A DNA stretch of 64,000 nucleotides from Ascaris suum (taxonomy: Eukaryota > Nematoda > Chromadorea > Rhabditida > Ascarididae): positions 3,468,849-3,532,848 of the forward strand of contig CM024176.1 in assembly GCA_013433145.1 (NCBI GenBank). Direction: 5' to 3'. How positions within the stretch are numbered: position 1 is the first letter of the stretch; every line of letters begins with the position of its first letter. The translations under genes and the position numbers were made by a program. The notes beneath the pieces were generated by a model. That model was not told where the DNA came from. It made no database searches and saw only the letters and a program-made list of their open reading frames with translations. Below, one piece after another: positions 1 through 23,011 of the stretch.

Positions 1-3000
1 TAACTCAGTAATGATAAAGAAAATTACAAATTAAGTCATACTAAAATACTTTGATTGATCAATATTTTTCTTATAATAAACTATAGTAAATTGTAACAAA
101 TTCAACGGATAAATATTCTTCTTATCATAGATTCTTATCAATTACTATTTTGTCGAGCTTAGCGTACGCATAAACAATGAGACGTTAAGTATTTTTCAGA
201 GGGCTCTTTATAATTTTCGCCAGCTTACTTAAGAGAATATGACAATTTCACGAGAAAACAAAGAAAAACATTTTCGATGCGTCTTTTAAGATGATTTTTG
301 GAAAATTTCTTCATGCTAATATCGCAATATATTAGTTGAAGAAATTTCATTCGATATTTTCAACTTTATGCGATTTCAATCAGTGGGTAATATTATATTC
401 GATATAATATTATCAATGTGCAGCTATGTAAATTTATTTGTTCTATTTTATTTTCGTTAGGTTTATTTATTCTTTATGTTCGGTAATTCCAATTTGTGAA
501 ACATGGAAATGAGAGTCATAAAATTTGTTTGTTATAGTACATATCAACGAAATTTAGTTTGTTTTATAGACAAAGCAGTGATACTCATTGATTAATTAAA
601 TGTTCATTCATCAACTACAAAACAAGCTATAGACATTTTACAATAACAAAAATTTGCATGCATTTTGTCGGATTTGCATAAGTCGGATAATAAAAAAAGG
701 GGAATTTCTGGATGAGATTTCAGCCCATGATGAGACGAGTTGAAGTACGACATAAAGATATATTATCTTGTATATTTTGATTTTAGATGACACTGAAGAA
801 TTTGTTACGAGGTCAGCTATCTCAATGGATTACTCGCCGTAAACCACCTTTCATCTCTTATTTTGGAGCTCTCAATCAAAGGAGGCGATAGAAGATGACA
901 GAACCATTCGTACTGTTTTCGCATTTCAACTCATCAGATCAATATTGCATTAGTTATGAATCTGATTACCTATTTAAACCTTGAAAGAAGAGTAATTAGT
1001 TTTGGCTTATACCTCATCAGCTACACGATATGTTGAACTGAGAGATTTTTTCAGAGACAAAGGTTAAGCTATGTTTGATCATATTCCACTAATGCAAATT
1101 TTATGATACGTCGGCTGAAAGAATGGAATAAGTAAGTAGGCAAAAAGGGAACATACAGACCACATATGTGTCAACATATCCTGTTGTCATAAATTTTGAA
1201 GGAAATTTGCAAACTCGCATAACAATGGAACTAATGTGATCTGAGATGATGACGAAGCAAAGCGCAAGCATGGTTTGCCTAAGGCGAAATTAAGGGCTCT
1301 TTGTTGAAAGTTGAAGAGAGATTGAAAAGAGCAACGCTAAATAATGAAAATGAATTGCGACCAACGTAATGAAGGAAACTGAAAGCCAGTTTAGCTACAA
1401 TCAAGCAAAAGGTTTTTTCTTTCTTGTCTAAGAAGGAAAATATAAATATTCGCCTGAGTTAACATGCGACTAGAATGGTTTATGTTGATATGCTTTAAAA
1501 ATCGTCGCTAACATCGATATGCTTATATTTTCACTCTGGCTAGGTTCCAGCAATTTAGTGATAGATGGAAGGCGCAAATGTCCTGACATGATAAAATTAA
1601 GCCGGATATCGTTGAATAATCTCATCGAAAAATGCTATTGATCAGAGAACAGTATTCGTTGATATCACTATCATTTAGTTCAAACGAATCTGGCAATAAA
1701 AATTAGAAGAAAATGCTAGAGTTTTTGCATTGTGTTGTAGTTCCGTTGTCTCACGACTATTTTTGGATTTTCTCGAATGACATCATTGATACGTTTATGA
1801 AGTTGTGCTATTTATGTCGCTAATAAATCCCAAATAAGCTAAAAGGATTATTTGAAATCAATAATCTGATCGTAAAATTAGGCTTAATCGTCATCGTACA
1901 CGTAATAAAACAATAGATGAAAGATAGTAGTACAATATCTCAAGTATAGGCAACTCTTCGCAACGAGTACAATGTAGAACACAAATTAGGAAGCACTCAC
2001 TACATATCCAAGCTAATAGCATTTAAAACATTTTCGAGGAATACAATTTGAAGTTTTTTTCTCAATGAATCCTTCACCTTTGATAGAACTTGATTGAAAC
2101 ACCTTTAATTTACTCAAATTATTTAATGCCAAGGATAGAATTCCTTGTTGATGCCATCTATAAGTTATCGAGAAATATCGTAGCCATTTATCGTGGGAGG
2201 GCTGAAATGAGGCAAAAAATAAGCTGCATGAGTTGTTATGAAGGTGATGGCGATTGTTTTAGAGTGGGAAAGTGAACGAGTTTCGAATTTTTGGTCTGCA
2301 TGAAAAATCGCTGTCAGCGTTGAAATTTGGTCTGCATAGTTTAGCATGAAAAACCATTATCCATCTCCTCAGCGTTGCTCCCTATGACCATAAAAGGTGA
2401 CCGTAGCAAAGGAGAACGAATTGTTGAGAGCAATTTAAAGTGTTTGCAATTGCAGTCAATGATCTTGTAACATTGGTAGGAAATAACAGGATGAACTACT
2501 ATTGAATTGAAATTGTAATTGTAACGATGTAATTGTCAAGGTCACCTAAGAGATTTGTGAAATTCCGATGAGAAAAGGTGGTCATAAAACCTAGAAAAAA
2601 GGCATCATGAAATGCGTAATTTCTTAGAAAACCTGAACGATGAGCTACGAAGACCTTTAAAATTCATATTGCTATAAGCTTTAAATTGTTTTAAATATAA
2701 GCAAATATCGCAAGAACTCGCCTTATTTGCGTTATTTTATCGCCTTGATGGCATTTTTATTAAGAGCAATTCAAGCCAAAATAGTCTTTCAAGCGACGCA
2801 TGAAGATTTAATAGAGCTCAATTACTGCAGAAAGAAAGTAAAACAATTATCTTTCGAAAATTTATCGAAGTCTTCATACAATCACTCATTAATGATCGAA
2901 CTGTCCCAAGGAATAGATATCTTACATGAGGAAAGTAAGATGCTTCACAAAATCACATCTTCATATGATTCTAAATAACGATATAATACGTCGTTTTTCA

Positions 3001-3134
3001 AATATATTCACCTAGCGGGCTATGATTATCGATTTATTGATTGATTAAACACTTCCCTATCACTGTTTTCTCCATTTTTCTTTAATTCGTATAAAAGTAT
3101 TTTAACTTAAGATTAACGAATTAAACGAGTAATT
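1..3134. other. intergenic DNA downstream of the cathepsin Z gene
   Basis: No recognisable gene. The sequence is AT-rich without conserved motifs. A short plus-strand reading frame (ATG at 2748, stop at 2978) begins with a hydrophobic stretch like a signal sequence, but it has no clear splice or homology support and could be chance. The minus-strand polyadenylation signal of the protease lies at 3033-3038. Confidence 0.5.
3033..3038 (-). terminator. poly(A) signal of the cathepsin Z gene
   Basis: AATAAA on the minus strand, about 100 nt after the protease stop codon at 3135-3137. The distance and the lack of a closer canonical hexamer make it the likely cleavage/polyadenylation signal. Confidence 0.5.
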
Positions 3135-6100
3135 TCAATCGAGATTGCTGATATCTGGATCAACGAAATAACACTCCGATTCGATGCCCATATTGTAATC
3201 GTTTCCAGTGCCACCTCGAAATGTTGATGTGACCACTCTGAACCATCCTTTTTCACCCTAAAACCGAAAAAAAAATGCTGGACTTGACATATCGGTGTTG
3301 AGTGTCATTCAGAAATTGTTTAAGGGAAGATGAAGCTTAATTCCTTGTTCAAAACATTAACGTCATTTATTACTATTAGATTGCCTCATACTATTTTCTT
3401 ATTCTGCAATTATAAATTAAATTAATTGCCTCATATTTACTATTCATTGACGAATTTCGTTAACCATTTATGCATGTTTATTGGAAAACACTGAAGTTAT
3501 GATGCATATCATCGATAAGTTGGCAGATATTTCTTTCCAAAATTTTCATAGTAATTTTTTTTCACCTGAGAAACCGCAGGAATCAGCATTGAATTGAGCC
3601 TTTTTCCCCGCTCACTCTTCTCTTTAGCAATTGCCCAGAGATGTAATCATTACCCCTTAATTACACGTAATTTTTGCGTACTGTTCAACATTATTAACCA
3701 TATTTCACGAAGTATATACATATATTGAGATTGTCCGAACTTACCCATGGCTCTCCCCAACTATTTCGAACAATCCAATATTCGATATTCGTTTTATGGT
3801 CAACACCCCAACCGGTCACCGATACAATATGATTCATCTTTAAAAGAAAGGACAATTGCAGTCAAATTAAAACATTATGGCCAAAATAAGAAGTTATAAT
3901 GGCATTAAAATGTCACAAACAAATATATAATAAGAATAAACAGATAAGAGTGTCGGTGAAGTTGTTCAGAAGAAATTTATCTCTTTATGTCTTTTTTCTT
4001 TTAGAAAGGAGTTAAAGATAGTTAGTGAGGTGTGCCAATTCTATAGTGGAATGTCACGTGAATTTTGTATGTAATTAGCGGTTGTCGACTTCTATTTAAA
4101 GAATTTTGAAGAATAATGTTCGGATTTTGTAATGGAGAGGATAAATATGGCCAAAAATATGAAATATTTGGCCAACACAATGGCAAGTTTACGAAATGAT
4201 AGGATATAAATAGAGCAATGATTAACTGGAGAGATTAATTACTGCAATTTCTTAAAAGATTTATTCGATGAACGTTTGACTTGTTCTCCGATTGTCTCGA
4301 ATGTGAATAAATTTAGTCGGAAATCTTTTCCATGAAGATGGGCAAATTTTTTGTCAAAATCGGCCAGTAGAATTTCTATCGATACAAATTTAGAGAGTGC
4401 GTAGGTCATTTCATTTCATTGCAATGACTCGAAAAGGCAAAGAGAATCAACGCAAAGGTTTCGTTGCAGTAATGGACTAAAGATATATGCCAACCACATG
4501 TGGGCAATTTTCTCTCCTCATTAGACTCCGAGCTTAGCCGGGAAGTTGGGTGCTGACCCCGAGATATTCGGGAAATGAGCCACAATCAAATGATGAGGAA
4601 AAATCACGAAGAAGAGGAAATTTCGGCAATCTGGAAGAAAACTCGTCCAACAGCGCAAAATTTTCGGCTGCGTTATCGATAATTTTACAATTGAACGGAA
4701 GTTGTTCATTTAGCTCATTCAAATAGCATCATTGCTAGTAATTTGATCGCCTAGCTTTCACATTCATTACGTTAAAAAAAGTTGTTTCTGGCAACTTGTC
4801 AATTAGCGAATCGCAAAATTTGCTCACAATGAAGAATAGCAAATTCTAGCCAAAATAATCAGCCATAAATTAACGTGGCAAGTAATGGGCCAGAAATTCT
4901 AGCCAAAAATTGCCAGCGGTAAAAATTCTGAAAATTGAATAGAATGGAGAAAATTAAGACGCCCGAATGCACCATCCAGTTAGTCAAAAATGAAAGCCGG
5001 AAGTACTATTCTAACGCTAATGAATGCTCTCAATGTGCGAATAATAATACGCTTTAATTCAATAAATAACAAACTATACATTGCGATAATTCAATCATAA
5101 AAACAATAATGATCTAATGCATATTAGATGCTCTACAAAATAAGCAATGCTTCATTTTGTTTACGAATATTTTTTTTTCACATTGTATCGCGTTTAATGA
5201 GGAAAAATTACTGTTTAAATACGACTCACAATTGTGGTAAGATCGATTTTATTTATTTGTTTATTAGATTTTCCAACGTCTCGAGATGGGGAAGTATACA
5301 AAATTATGTTAGCATAATTCCATAAAGATGCTTATGAGTTTTGCAATTTCGGATACCATAAAGATAGGTAAATTTCACGAAAATACTTACCGGTACTTGT
5401 AAATTCTCCGCATAAATGCCACCCGTATAGTTGAGATCAAATTTAGGCGTCGCTCCAATTGAACATGCAATCGGCCCTCTTGAATGAATTTCAGACATCA
5501 TATTGAGACGTCCAGATACTCTGCCATAATCTTTCACATAATAGCGTGTATAATTTTGAATTGCGAAACAATAATCAGGCCAACAAGTACCACAACGATG
5601 GAAAGGATCACAAACTGAAATAAAAATTCCATGAAAATTCAAAAAAAAAAATTCTGGAAACTTTCCAAGATAATAAAACAATAATTAAATGAAATAAAAG
5701 AAGTCTGTAGTATATCAGAGTCATTTCTAAAATGATTCACAAATCTGTTGAACTATGTATGCACAATTAGATCGTTAGCTGAAAAGAAGTAGCGATCGAA
5801 TCTATAAACGTTGCGGTTGTATTTTGAACTTATTCTGCAGTAACATTTTACGCTTATTCGTTAATTGTTGTGATATGATAGTGAAACATTAAATGTCTTA
5901 TCAATATGATATGGTAGGAAATTCGGTTAGGTATACTATTTGTGATGAGGTTGATATTATTTCCGAGAAATCGACGAAAAAATATTCAAGCAGAAAATTT
6001 TTTTATTCTCCTAACTGGAAGATATTTACGAAAATGAGCTAGTGATGTGGAAAACTAATACAGAGCTGACATTTTGGAATGAAACTGAATAAATACATAC

Positions 6101-9085
6101 CGCCATTAGTGGCACGATAATTATTGCATCCCTCATCGACAAGACCGTGTGTTTTAGCATATTCGTAGACATCACCAACTTCGCCACCTTGACAATTACC
6201 TTTACCACCACAATCGATAATTTCCTTAAATCATCGTATGTTTCCAATAAATTCTAAGAAAGGAATATAATAGTTCTTGCTTATGATATTCGTAAGCCAT
6301 GAAAAAAAAAAGAAATAAGACTCTTTTGAAAAAAATATGAAATGTTGAGAAAACTGAAAAATTATGAAAATATAGAATGACTGGAATTCGGAGCAATATC
6401 ACACCTATAGGAATCGGAAGGAATCGGTCGGAAAAGTTGGATTATTAAAATAAAATTTTAATGACTAATATAATGTTTTGATATGAAACTTTTTCTTGCA
6501 ATGTGGAGCCAAAATACCAGTATAGCGATCATTGTGTTCATTTTTTCTATGCACATTAAATGTGGATATGATTGAAAGTGAGGTGAAGAGAATCTACCTG
6601 AGGCGAGAGATATGTCATCGGCCATCTATTCTTACGGGCAATGTTAAAACGATCGGTTAATGCGCCTAAAATTTGCATAATCGATGAAAATTCCAAATGA
6701 GCAGCTCATCCTATATGAACGAAATAAACACTCACCATGAAATTTGAATAGGTGTATGCTCACATTATTGCCATCTCCAGGAGAGACATAATGCGTCAAG
6801 AGGGACAAATTTTTGGATTGAAAATTTTTTGCAGAATATTCCACAATTTCAGACGAATTTGTGGACTAATTGTCCATTACGAACGTCGTCGCTGACCGAA
6901 ATCAAAGTAACATACTACAGAAAAGCATTGAGAAGGAGAGGATGCGTTCGATGGGCTGGTTTTTTAATCGTTGAGTATGAGGAACTCATAAGGTGTGCTA
7001 TTAAATCGGTTTATTTTTACGAAATTAAGTGATAAAAATTGGAAAACGCGAATACATAGGCATACTTTTCCTTGAGCATATGCCAACTCGCCCCCTCACG
7101 CCAAATGCGTTTCCTTCTTTTATAGGAACGAAAAAAAAAGAGAAAATGCAATTGATTTCTATATTATTTTATATGAGCATTATTCGAGTGAAAATATTTT
7201 TCGAAGATTTTTTGAAGGAATTGAAGAAAAGAATCAGAGAATTCTTGAAGAGTTTGTTGAAATCGCTGATGAAGTGATATTAAAATGAACGACGAAAATT
7301 TCTTCTTCATAACTTTTAAAGGATAATAATATTCTCTCATTATTGGACACTTCAGTAATAGAGTTGAAACAACGAGCATAAAATTAATACTCTCATTAAG
7401 CGTTTTATAAACAATTAGAGAATTGTTTCAATGCTTCCTCTCTCAATCATAGTTTACTAAAGAATCGAGCTTACCAAGTGAACCAAACACCCAACAACTA
7501 CCACAATAGACGGGAATATGCTGATTTCTTGTCGGACTACAATAGTTGACACCATTCACGTTACGCCAATCCCATTCCGTCGGTATGTCCACTTCAAAAC
7601 CAGGCAACTCCCATGGTCGTGGATAAGTTCTATAATAGCAGTAAATGAAAGTAATTCTAACTTTTTGTCCATTGTTGTCATTGAAAAGTATTTCTTATCC
7701 TCAGTAAGCACAGCAAAAATTTCTCCTCTCCTCGCTTCGGCAAAATCACGATGAATGTTATAAGAACTCAACGCATTTAATGTAAATCAACTAAAAATTT
7801 CGAATTATATAGATTTGAAATTTGCAAATTTGTCAACACTTTATTGCAATGATCATTTCTTATGAGTTTTGTTGCTTTCTCTTTATTGGAACCAATATGA
7901 TGATTCGAATTATTTTATTCTTAAATGTAACATCGAATCGAGATTATGGTGATTTTCCTTTGAAAGAATGATGAAATTCACCTCAAATTAATTCTATTAT
8001 TAAAGCTGTATTGTTTTCAAGCATAATTTAGCGTTAACGATTATTTAGCCATAAACAATTGGACTATTTCATTGCGAATTATATAACACGAAAGGAATAT
8101 CTATAAACGATAAACCAGAAAAAGTAAATTATAAATAAAATAATATAAGAATAAATACGAAAATATAATAAACACCTCATTGATGATTATCTCCTTTTCA
8201 ATTGTAATATTTTCCATTTGAATATCCACAATTCTTTATTTCCAAAAATTTGAATTCATAAAGAACTATTGATTACTAATAGTTGATTGCCAATTCACGG
8301 ACTCTTTACTATACTATTAATGATGGTATTTTCAATTTAGTTCGGATGATAGCAATGTGGAACTTGCTCTCTCTTTTATATCATTCCCTTCTTCATTTCC
8401 GCTCTTCATATCACTCTCCCCGTCATTTCTACCTCTCTGCCTATCCCATGATCACTCCCAACATATAGGAACATCATACATTTATTTAAAATCTTTCACA
8501 GAGTTCTACTCAAAAATAAATAATTAATAAAACAATCGAGTATTACCTGTGTTCGAATACTTTTCCGCTTCTTATTAAACATGGCTCCCTTAGGTATCGT
8601 CGATTTGCCCATTCCTCATCGACCTCTTGCTGATCTTCTTCACTCGACTTAGACACATCCAATTTGTCAAAACGAAGACGCCTTCTATTTGCGATTCCAA
8701 CCTAACTCACTCAAACAAATATTAAGACGATAATGCGCATTTATTCAATAATAAATTCAACTTCCTTATTATAAATATTTAATTATTTTCAAGTGTTAAG
8801 TAATCGACCTATTATAATAATAACAAAAATTGATACATATTTCAAAGATAGTCACTTTTTTTATGGTTTAATTTTCAAGAGCAAAAGAAAAAAATTATTC
8901 ATAATATTGCGTCTTAATAATTTGTAAAAAAATATTCGTTGCTCTAATCATTTCGCTGAAATAAAATCATTCAAAAGTAAACGAAACCTTGCGATCTCTA
9001 GCGTGACGCTCATTTTTCTCCTTACTTTTCCCGATTGACGCCTTTGAACCACCGCTATCCTTTTGTCGAGTAATCGCTAATTGCA
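3135..9085 (-). CDS. cpz-1: cathepsin Z/X-like papain-family cysteine protease, 5' exon missing
   Basis: A lysosomal or secreted cysteine carboxypeptidase of the C1A family; nematode members are tied to moulting and cuticle remodelling (family knowledge). Exons read on the minus strand: 8988-9085, 8547-8701, 7475-7629, 6598-6665, 6101-6224, 5391-5614, 3745-3837, 3135-3257. All seven junctions agree in phase. Visible motifs: TYPRPWE before the mature N-terminus, [18 protein letters not shown], the cathepsin X mini-loop HIPVYC directly before the catalytic CGSCW (exon 7475-7629), [14 protein letters not shown], the NYTGGIYAE region, catalytic His in [10 protein letters not shown] and Asn in NSWGEPWG (exon 3745-3837). 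The product ends at TGA 3135-3137. About 345 residues are recovered. The first listed exon starts one base into a codon, so an upstream exon with the start and signal peptide is required; I could not find it before 10.5 kb. The propeptide exon 8988-9085 is the least certain (basic, unconserved, but both phases fit). The acceptor TTTAAG before 6224 is weak but forced by frame. Confidence 0.92.
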
Positions 9086-10509
9086 CTTCAAATAAATCAT
9101 TATAATTTTTACCACTGAATGCTATATGTCAATATATTTCCCACGAAAATATATATAGGCAATTCAGCTTATTGGTCATGGATCATTCTGATAGATGATT
9201 CGATGACCTATACTTGACCTTTGTCTAGCAACTCTAAAGGCCAATGGGAGAAGGGGCGTCCTCTCTGGAGAGGAAAATAAGCAAATGCTCACCTATCTTT
9301 CAATCATCCGTTTGAAAGGATGTACATCATATCACCTGTCTAAAAGAGTATCGATGGGCAAAGTCTACGATCATAATAGAGTGCCTGAAGCGAAATATGA
9401 CCGTATGCGTCAACGCTATCCGTTCATATAGCTAATCATTCTCACAGGTTTTCAGGAAAAAGTGGAATATGCATAATGATGTTATAATATTGTAAATGAT
9501 CCACTCATGAGTATAAATTTTGCATCAGAACCTCTTCTAGGATCTGAACAATGCGAAATGAAAAACCGATCGATAGAGTATTCATGCAAACTTTTTCTAC
9601 TTTTTAATGCCTCTAGCTCATTTTCAACTTTGTAGATAAATTTAGAATATGGTGGAATGTGGTACGGAAGCCCATCTATGGTGTACATTATGCCTAAGGA
9701 ATTTCATAACTCTAGATTTACATATACCTGAGATAGAAACACCTGGCAGACGCACAAACCAAAACAGATAAACGGATGTACACACATAGACATGGCGTCA
9801 TCACTGGAATGCATTTTCACGATGCCTAAAGTATAAGAACGATTTTGAACTCGATTATTTCTTTAGAATGGTGATTGATATAGATAGAGATTTTTCGGAA
9901 AACATGAAAATATTACTTTTGGATTTTCAACAACTCTAGGGGAATTGAAATTTGGCTTTTATATTGCTCAGAGATGCTTATTCAATTTAATTTAATTCCT
10001 TTTCATTTCTCATGATTAAATGCTTTATGCATATTTCGTTGGGATTTGAATATCTATTCAAAAAAAAAGAAGACTAGACCACCTTTCTATTTTTGGCTTC
10101 GCATATCTCTTTGATTCTACTAAAGAGCACTATTTTTGTGCTCGTCGAAGGGGATGTAGGTGGAGTAAATGCTGCAAAGATGGCATACCTTGATTTAATT
10201 TTTTGTGAATGTTAAAAGAGAAGTGGTGGGGAAAGAAGGCTAGAAAAGAAATAATAATCTCATCTTCACCGCTATTTGCAGTTACCGTTTCTATCAATAT
10301 TATCGCAGGATTTGTTGGAGAGCAAGTTGACTGTTGCATTGAAAAGTGGTTAAGGGAGGTGGTGCATTCAGTAGCGGTGGAGAAAAAAGATTGGGGTGCT
10401 TCTGAAGCTATCAGAATCAGGATCAAGCTATCAGAACCGGGTTCAGTCAACAAGTATCGGGATCAATACACCTGAGGTCATGAACTGTATATTCGCTACA
10501 ACATCACAT
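9086..10509. other. intergenic / 5' region of the cathepsin Z gene
   Basis: The missing signal-peptide exon of the protease may lie here or further upstream. I looked for a minus-strand ATG followed by a hydrophobic run and a GT donor leaving one base of phase, and found none convincing. Open frames here (for example 9482-9688 minus and 10209-10475 plus) have no recognisable content. Confidence 0.4.
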
Positions 10510-11347
10510 TCATAAAGGTTTCTGATGCAACTCACACGAATCGTATTCTCTTTGGTACTCGTCGATTATTTCTTCGACAATATCTTTATTATATGATAGT
10601 CGTTCGAATAATGCATTTCGTCGATTAGTCGCTGTTTTATGGATCTTTTTGGAAGGAATATTTCCATCAATATAATGACTCTTACGCTTATCTAAGAGCT
10701 CATCAATAAGCGATTCTCGTTCAAGAATCTTCCTCATTCGTTTCATTCCGCCTTTTCGATTTCTCTTCATTTGAGTTTGTCGTTGAGCGTGAAATAGAGG
10801 AATTTTATCGATCGTCTCTGGAGAGCTTATCCATTCCGTATCCAAATCGGCGACTATTTTTGGTGAACGATTATCTTGATGAGCCTTTAAACATTTCAAG
10901 TAGAAATTAATTGCATATATTTTGTACTGAAGTTTTAGTAATTTTACTAAAGGAAATTCGCATAAAATATCTCTGCTAATATTTTAATGCTGTGAAAATA
11001 TCAATTCAAATAGATCTCCTTCTGCTGAGTTATTTTCGAAAAAAAAAAAAGAAAATTCCAATTTCAAACGTAATAAAAATTCATCAATGCAAATTGCTCA
11101 TATTCTTTTTTTCCTATCAGTTAAAGATAGCGTTTATTCTTTCATAATTTATAATTTCTAATTAAAAAAAAGAAAGTAATGAATGAAAATAATTTTATTA
11201 ATTCATAGAATTTAGAGACCAACGTTTTCTACACTAATAAATTTCCACCATAATAAAAAATATTTGTTATAATAGAATAATAACCTGTATTCGTGGCAAT
11301 AAAATGAATGTAAAAAAGATTAGAGAAAGCGTTATGAGTTGTCTCAT
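10510..11347 (-). CDS. small secreted basic orphan protein (two exons)
   Basis: Exon 1 (11285-11347) encodes 21 residues, MRQLITLSLIFFTFILLPRIQ without a charged residue after Arg2 until the end: a typical cleavable signal peptide. It ends CAG|GTTATT in phase 0. Exon 2 (10510-10884) follows a 400-nt intron, starts in phase 0 after TTTAAAG, and encodes 124 residues to the stop at 10510. Total 145 residues. The mature part is very basic and polar, with many dibasic sites (KRNRK, MKRMRK, DKRK, NRRN) and only one cysteine near the C-terminus. I do not recognise a family. It could be a processed peptide precursor, but no Gly-Lys-Arg amidation sites are seen. It sits upstream of the cathepsin Z gene on the same strand. 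Its leader cannot be the missing protease leader, because the phases do not match. Both exons rest on my splice calls; the acceptor is weak. Confidence 0.55.
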
Positions 11348-13802
11348 TGTCGATTGCACAACCAACGCACAATAAACTCAGCCATACAAGAGCAAATGCT
11401 TATCAGTCTCTTAATATATGAGCTTATCATAATGATAGTCGCTTTATCAATTACGTATGCGCCCCCCTTACTTTTCAAATTCTTCTAAAGGACATATTGT
11501 TTTTTTTAGCTGAAATAGTTTCAATAACTGCCAATGAGACTCACTTAGGAGGGATACTTGAATAGGGTTAAGGATTTGAGCCGACGTTAGAGTTTAAACC
11601 AAATCAAATCCGAATCCTGTTCGCGACTAGGACCAGACTTAATCTTTGACCAACCGGTATTAATCCAAGTTAGTCATATGCGGGTCTCTTTCAATTATTG
11701 CAAACCATATGTCGTTGCAGTAGGGAGTACGGTGAAATTCGAATTCACTAAAGATCAATTAAAATAGTTTCCACTGCTCATTTGTTCAAATAATAATGCG
11801 AATTCAAAGTTTAGCAAAAAATTATTGCAAATCGAAATATGAATGTATTCTTTACGTAAATAGTAAAATTACTTTCGCATCATTATTGCGTTCATCGTTT
11901 AATCCATAAAATGGGACGGATTAATCGAACCGACACACGATTGGCGCCAGTGAAACTTCAGAGAGAAATTGAGGATAGCCGACGATTCCTAATGAAAGCA
12001 ACAATCCAATGAGACCAAGGTATGCTCTACTAGGTACATCATGCAAAGCTCTGCATGAGAGGGTAGATGGGCAACTCGAGGTATACTCGCCAATCGTCAA
12101 CACAATCGGATTCCAAAATATTACAGCTGAAGCACGTGATAGGACGATGACGGAACTTTTTGAAGGCATCAACAAACGAATGATTTTAACAGCCTGTTAG
12201 CAGTACTTAGTAAACAACATCGACAAAGCCTCAGAAAATGTAACTAGTATAATTAGAATACTCCCTTCTAACAGATTCCATAGCAGACATATTATACGCT
12301 TGTACTGATTAATCGCTATCAAATGACACTTACACCATAATTTTACGACCGCAGAAATTGCTCTGCGGTACCCATCTCTTCTTAGCGCCTAAACACCGCT
12401 CCATGCATTCGGCCAGACACCGACCAACAAGTGTTCCTTGAATGCTCCGCAGTGACCCCAATCAGGCAAATTTTGTCCTTAGATTCGTCCAAAAACCAAT
12501 GCCATACGGTTTCAAGCGCATTTCATCAGCACTATTGCATACGTCGACCTCAAAATTGGAAGAATCCCTTGTAACACAAATAATATGTATGCTGGCTTGA
12601 TAGAAAATAATGAAAATGTATTAGGCAGCACAACTGATTCTTTACAACACCTTCTGAAGTCCCCATGCGGTAAGCCGCTTCCCTTTAACAAATATCACGG
12701 AAATTCAGCGCAGGACCTAGGATTTCTATGTGTATTTCGCTTGATTCCTCCAGCACGCACTGCGGAAAATCACCACGCTACCTAACACACTTTCTCCACG
12801 GAAATATTGTGGCCAGAAAGAAAGGAGGAGAGGAAATAAGCCGAAATATACTTGTAAAGATTCCCTCCAAATAGGACGGATGGACAGGCGAAAGCAAAGA
12901 AGGTGAGGAATGAAGAAATGATACAGTCCCTTATTGCTTTAAACATATGCAATCGACAATTTCTGTAGACGAAACAGGAAGGCAAGACTAGGGGGGGGGG
13001 GGGGAGGGAGTGGGGGTTAGGGTACAATAAAACTCAGCATTTCTGAGAAGATTCATAAAATTCCGCAGTTCTCGAAACTCTTTCAATTGTATGCGTTCTC
13101 TCATAACAGATCTTCAATAGGGAATAAGAATTTATTTCCACTCCATGAAAAAGTTAACGAATTAACAACACTTCAACAACGTTTGCAAATTTCAATAAAT
13201 TTCAGAATGCAATAAACAAATTGAGATAAAATTCGACGTCTTTCACTTCTCCTATTAATTCCATAACATTAAACATGTTCTCCATATCGAAAACTTTCTA
13301 TTGAATAAGAAAATGATACTATTTCTCTAATATTGCATAATTTAAGTAGCAATTAAATCGAAAATTTCGAATAATTACCACTCAATTTCCAAAGAATAAC
13401 AAAAGATTATTTAGGAAATTGCAAAACAAAAGAAGTCAACAACGGGAAATGGTATGCAAACACTGCAAATAAACGCCATATTGCAATAAATTCGATTCAT
13501 CTTAACGGCCACTCAACTGTAATTAACGGCCATCCAACTGGATTCTTACAGTTTCGAACATAAATACCCAAAACGTTCCCAAACATAAATACTCAAAAAA
13601 CATTTAGGACCTGTATCGGCCTTTGCATATAAAACCTCTGCAAATTGCATGCAAAACTCCCAGACAAGTATGATTCACGCTTTAACATCTGAACTACGCT
13701 TGTATCGTAGAAGATACCTTTCAAAAACTAAAGCGTGCGTTGGAGTTATTCCTGAAGCAAGACAAAATTAAGCTGCAGCCCTCGCCTCGAGGAAAAAACA
13801 CT
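11348..13802. other. intergenic DNA with a poly-G tract, no assigned gene
   Basis: No conserved domain recognised. The part at 11.9-12.8 kb is less AT-rich and holds short open frames on both strands without recognisable motifs; an old decayed mobile element is possible but not shown. A run of 14 G lies at 12991-13004. Confidence 0.4.
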
Positions 13803-22993
<9,191 letters not shown>

Positions 22994-23004
22994 CACGAGT
23001 AACA

Positions 23005-23011
23005 GCTGAAA
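23005..23011 (-). promoter_or_regulatory. likely spliced-leader (trans-splice) acceptor
   Basis: On the minus strand the sequence reads TATTTTCAG, with the AG at 23006-23007 and 12 nt between it and the ATG at 22991-22993 of the RSL1D1-like gene. This is the nematode 3' splice-site consensus placed where a spliced leader would be added. A conventional 5' UTR intron is the alternative. Confidence 0.5.

Noticed and set aside
2727..2978. 83-codon frame with a signal-like start
   Set aside because: The first codon is TTG; the first ATG is at 2748. There is no splice or homology support, and the length is near chance for this DNA.
11900..12790. Possible remnant of a retroelement
   Set aside because: Less AT-rich with short frames on both strands and a TGGCGCC motif, but no reverse transcriptase, integrase, protease or LTR could be recognised.
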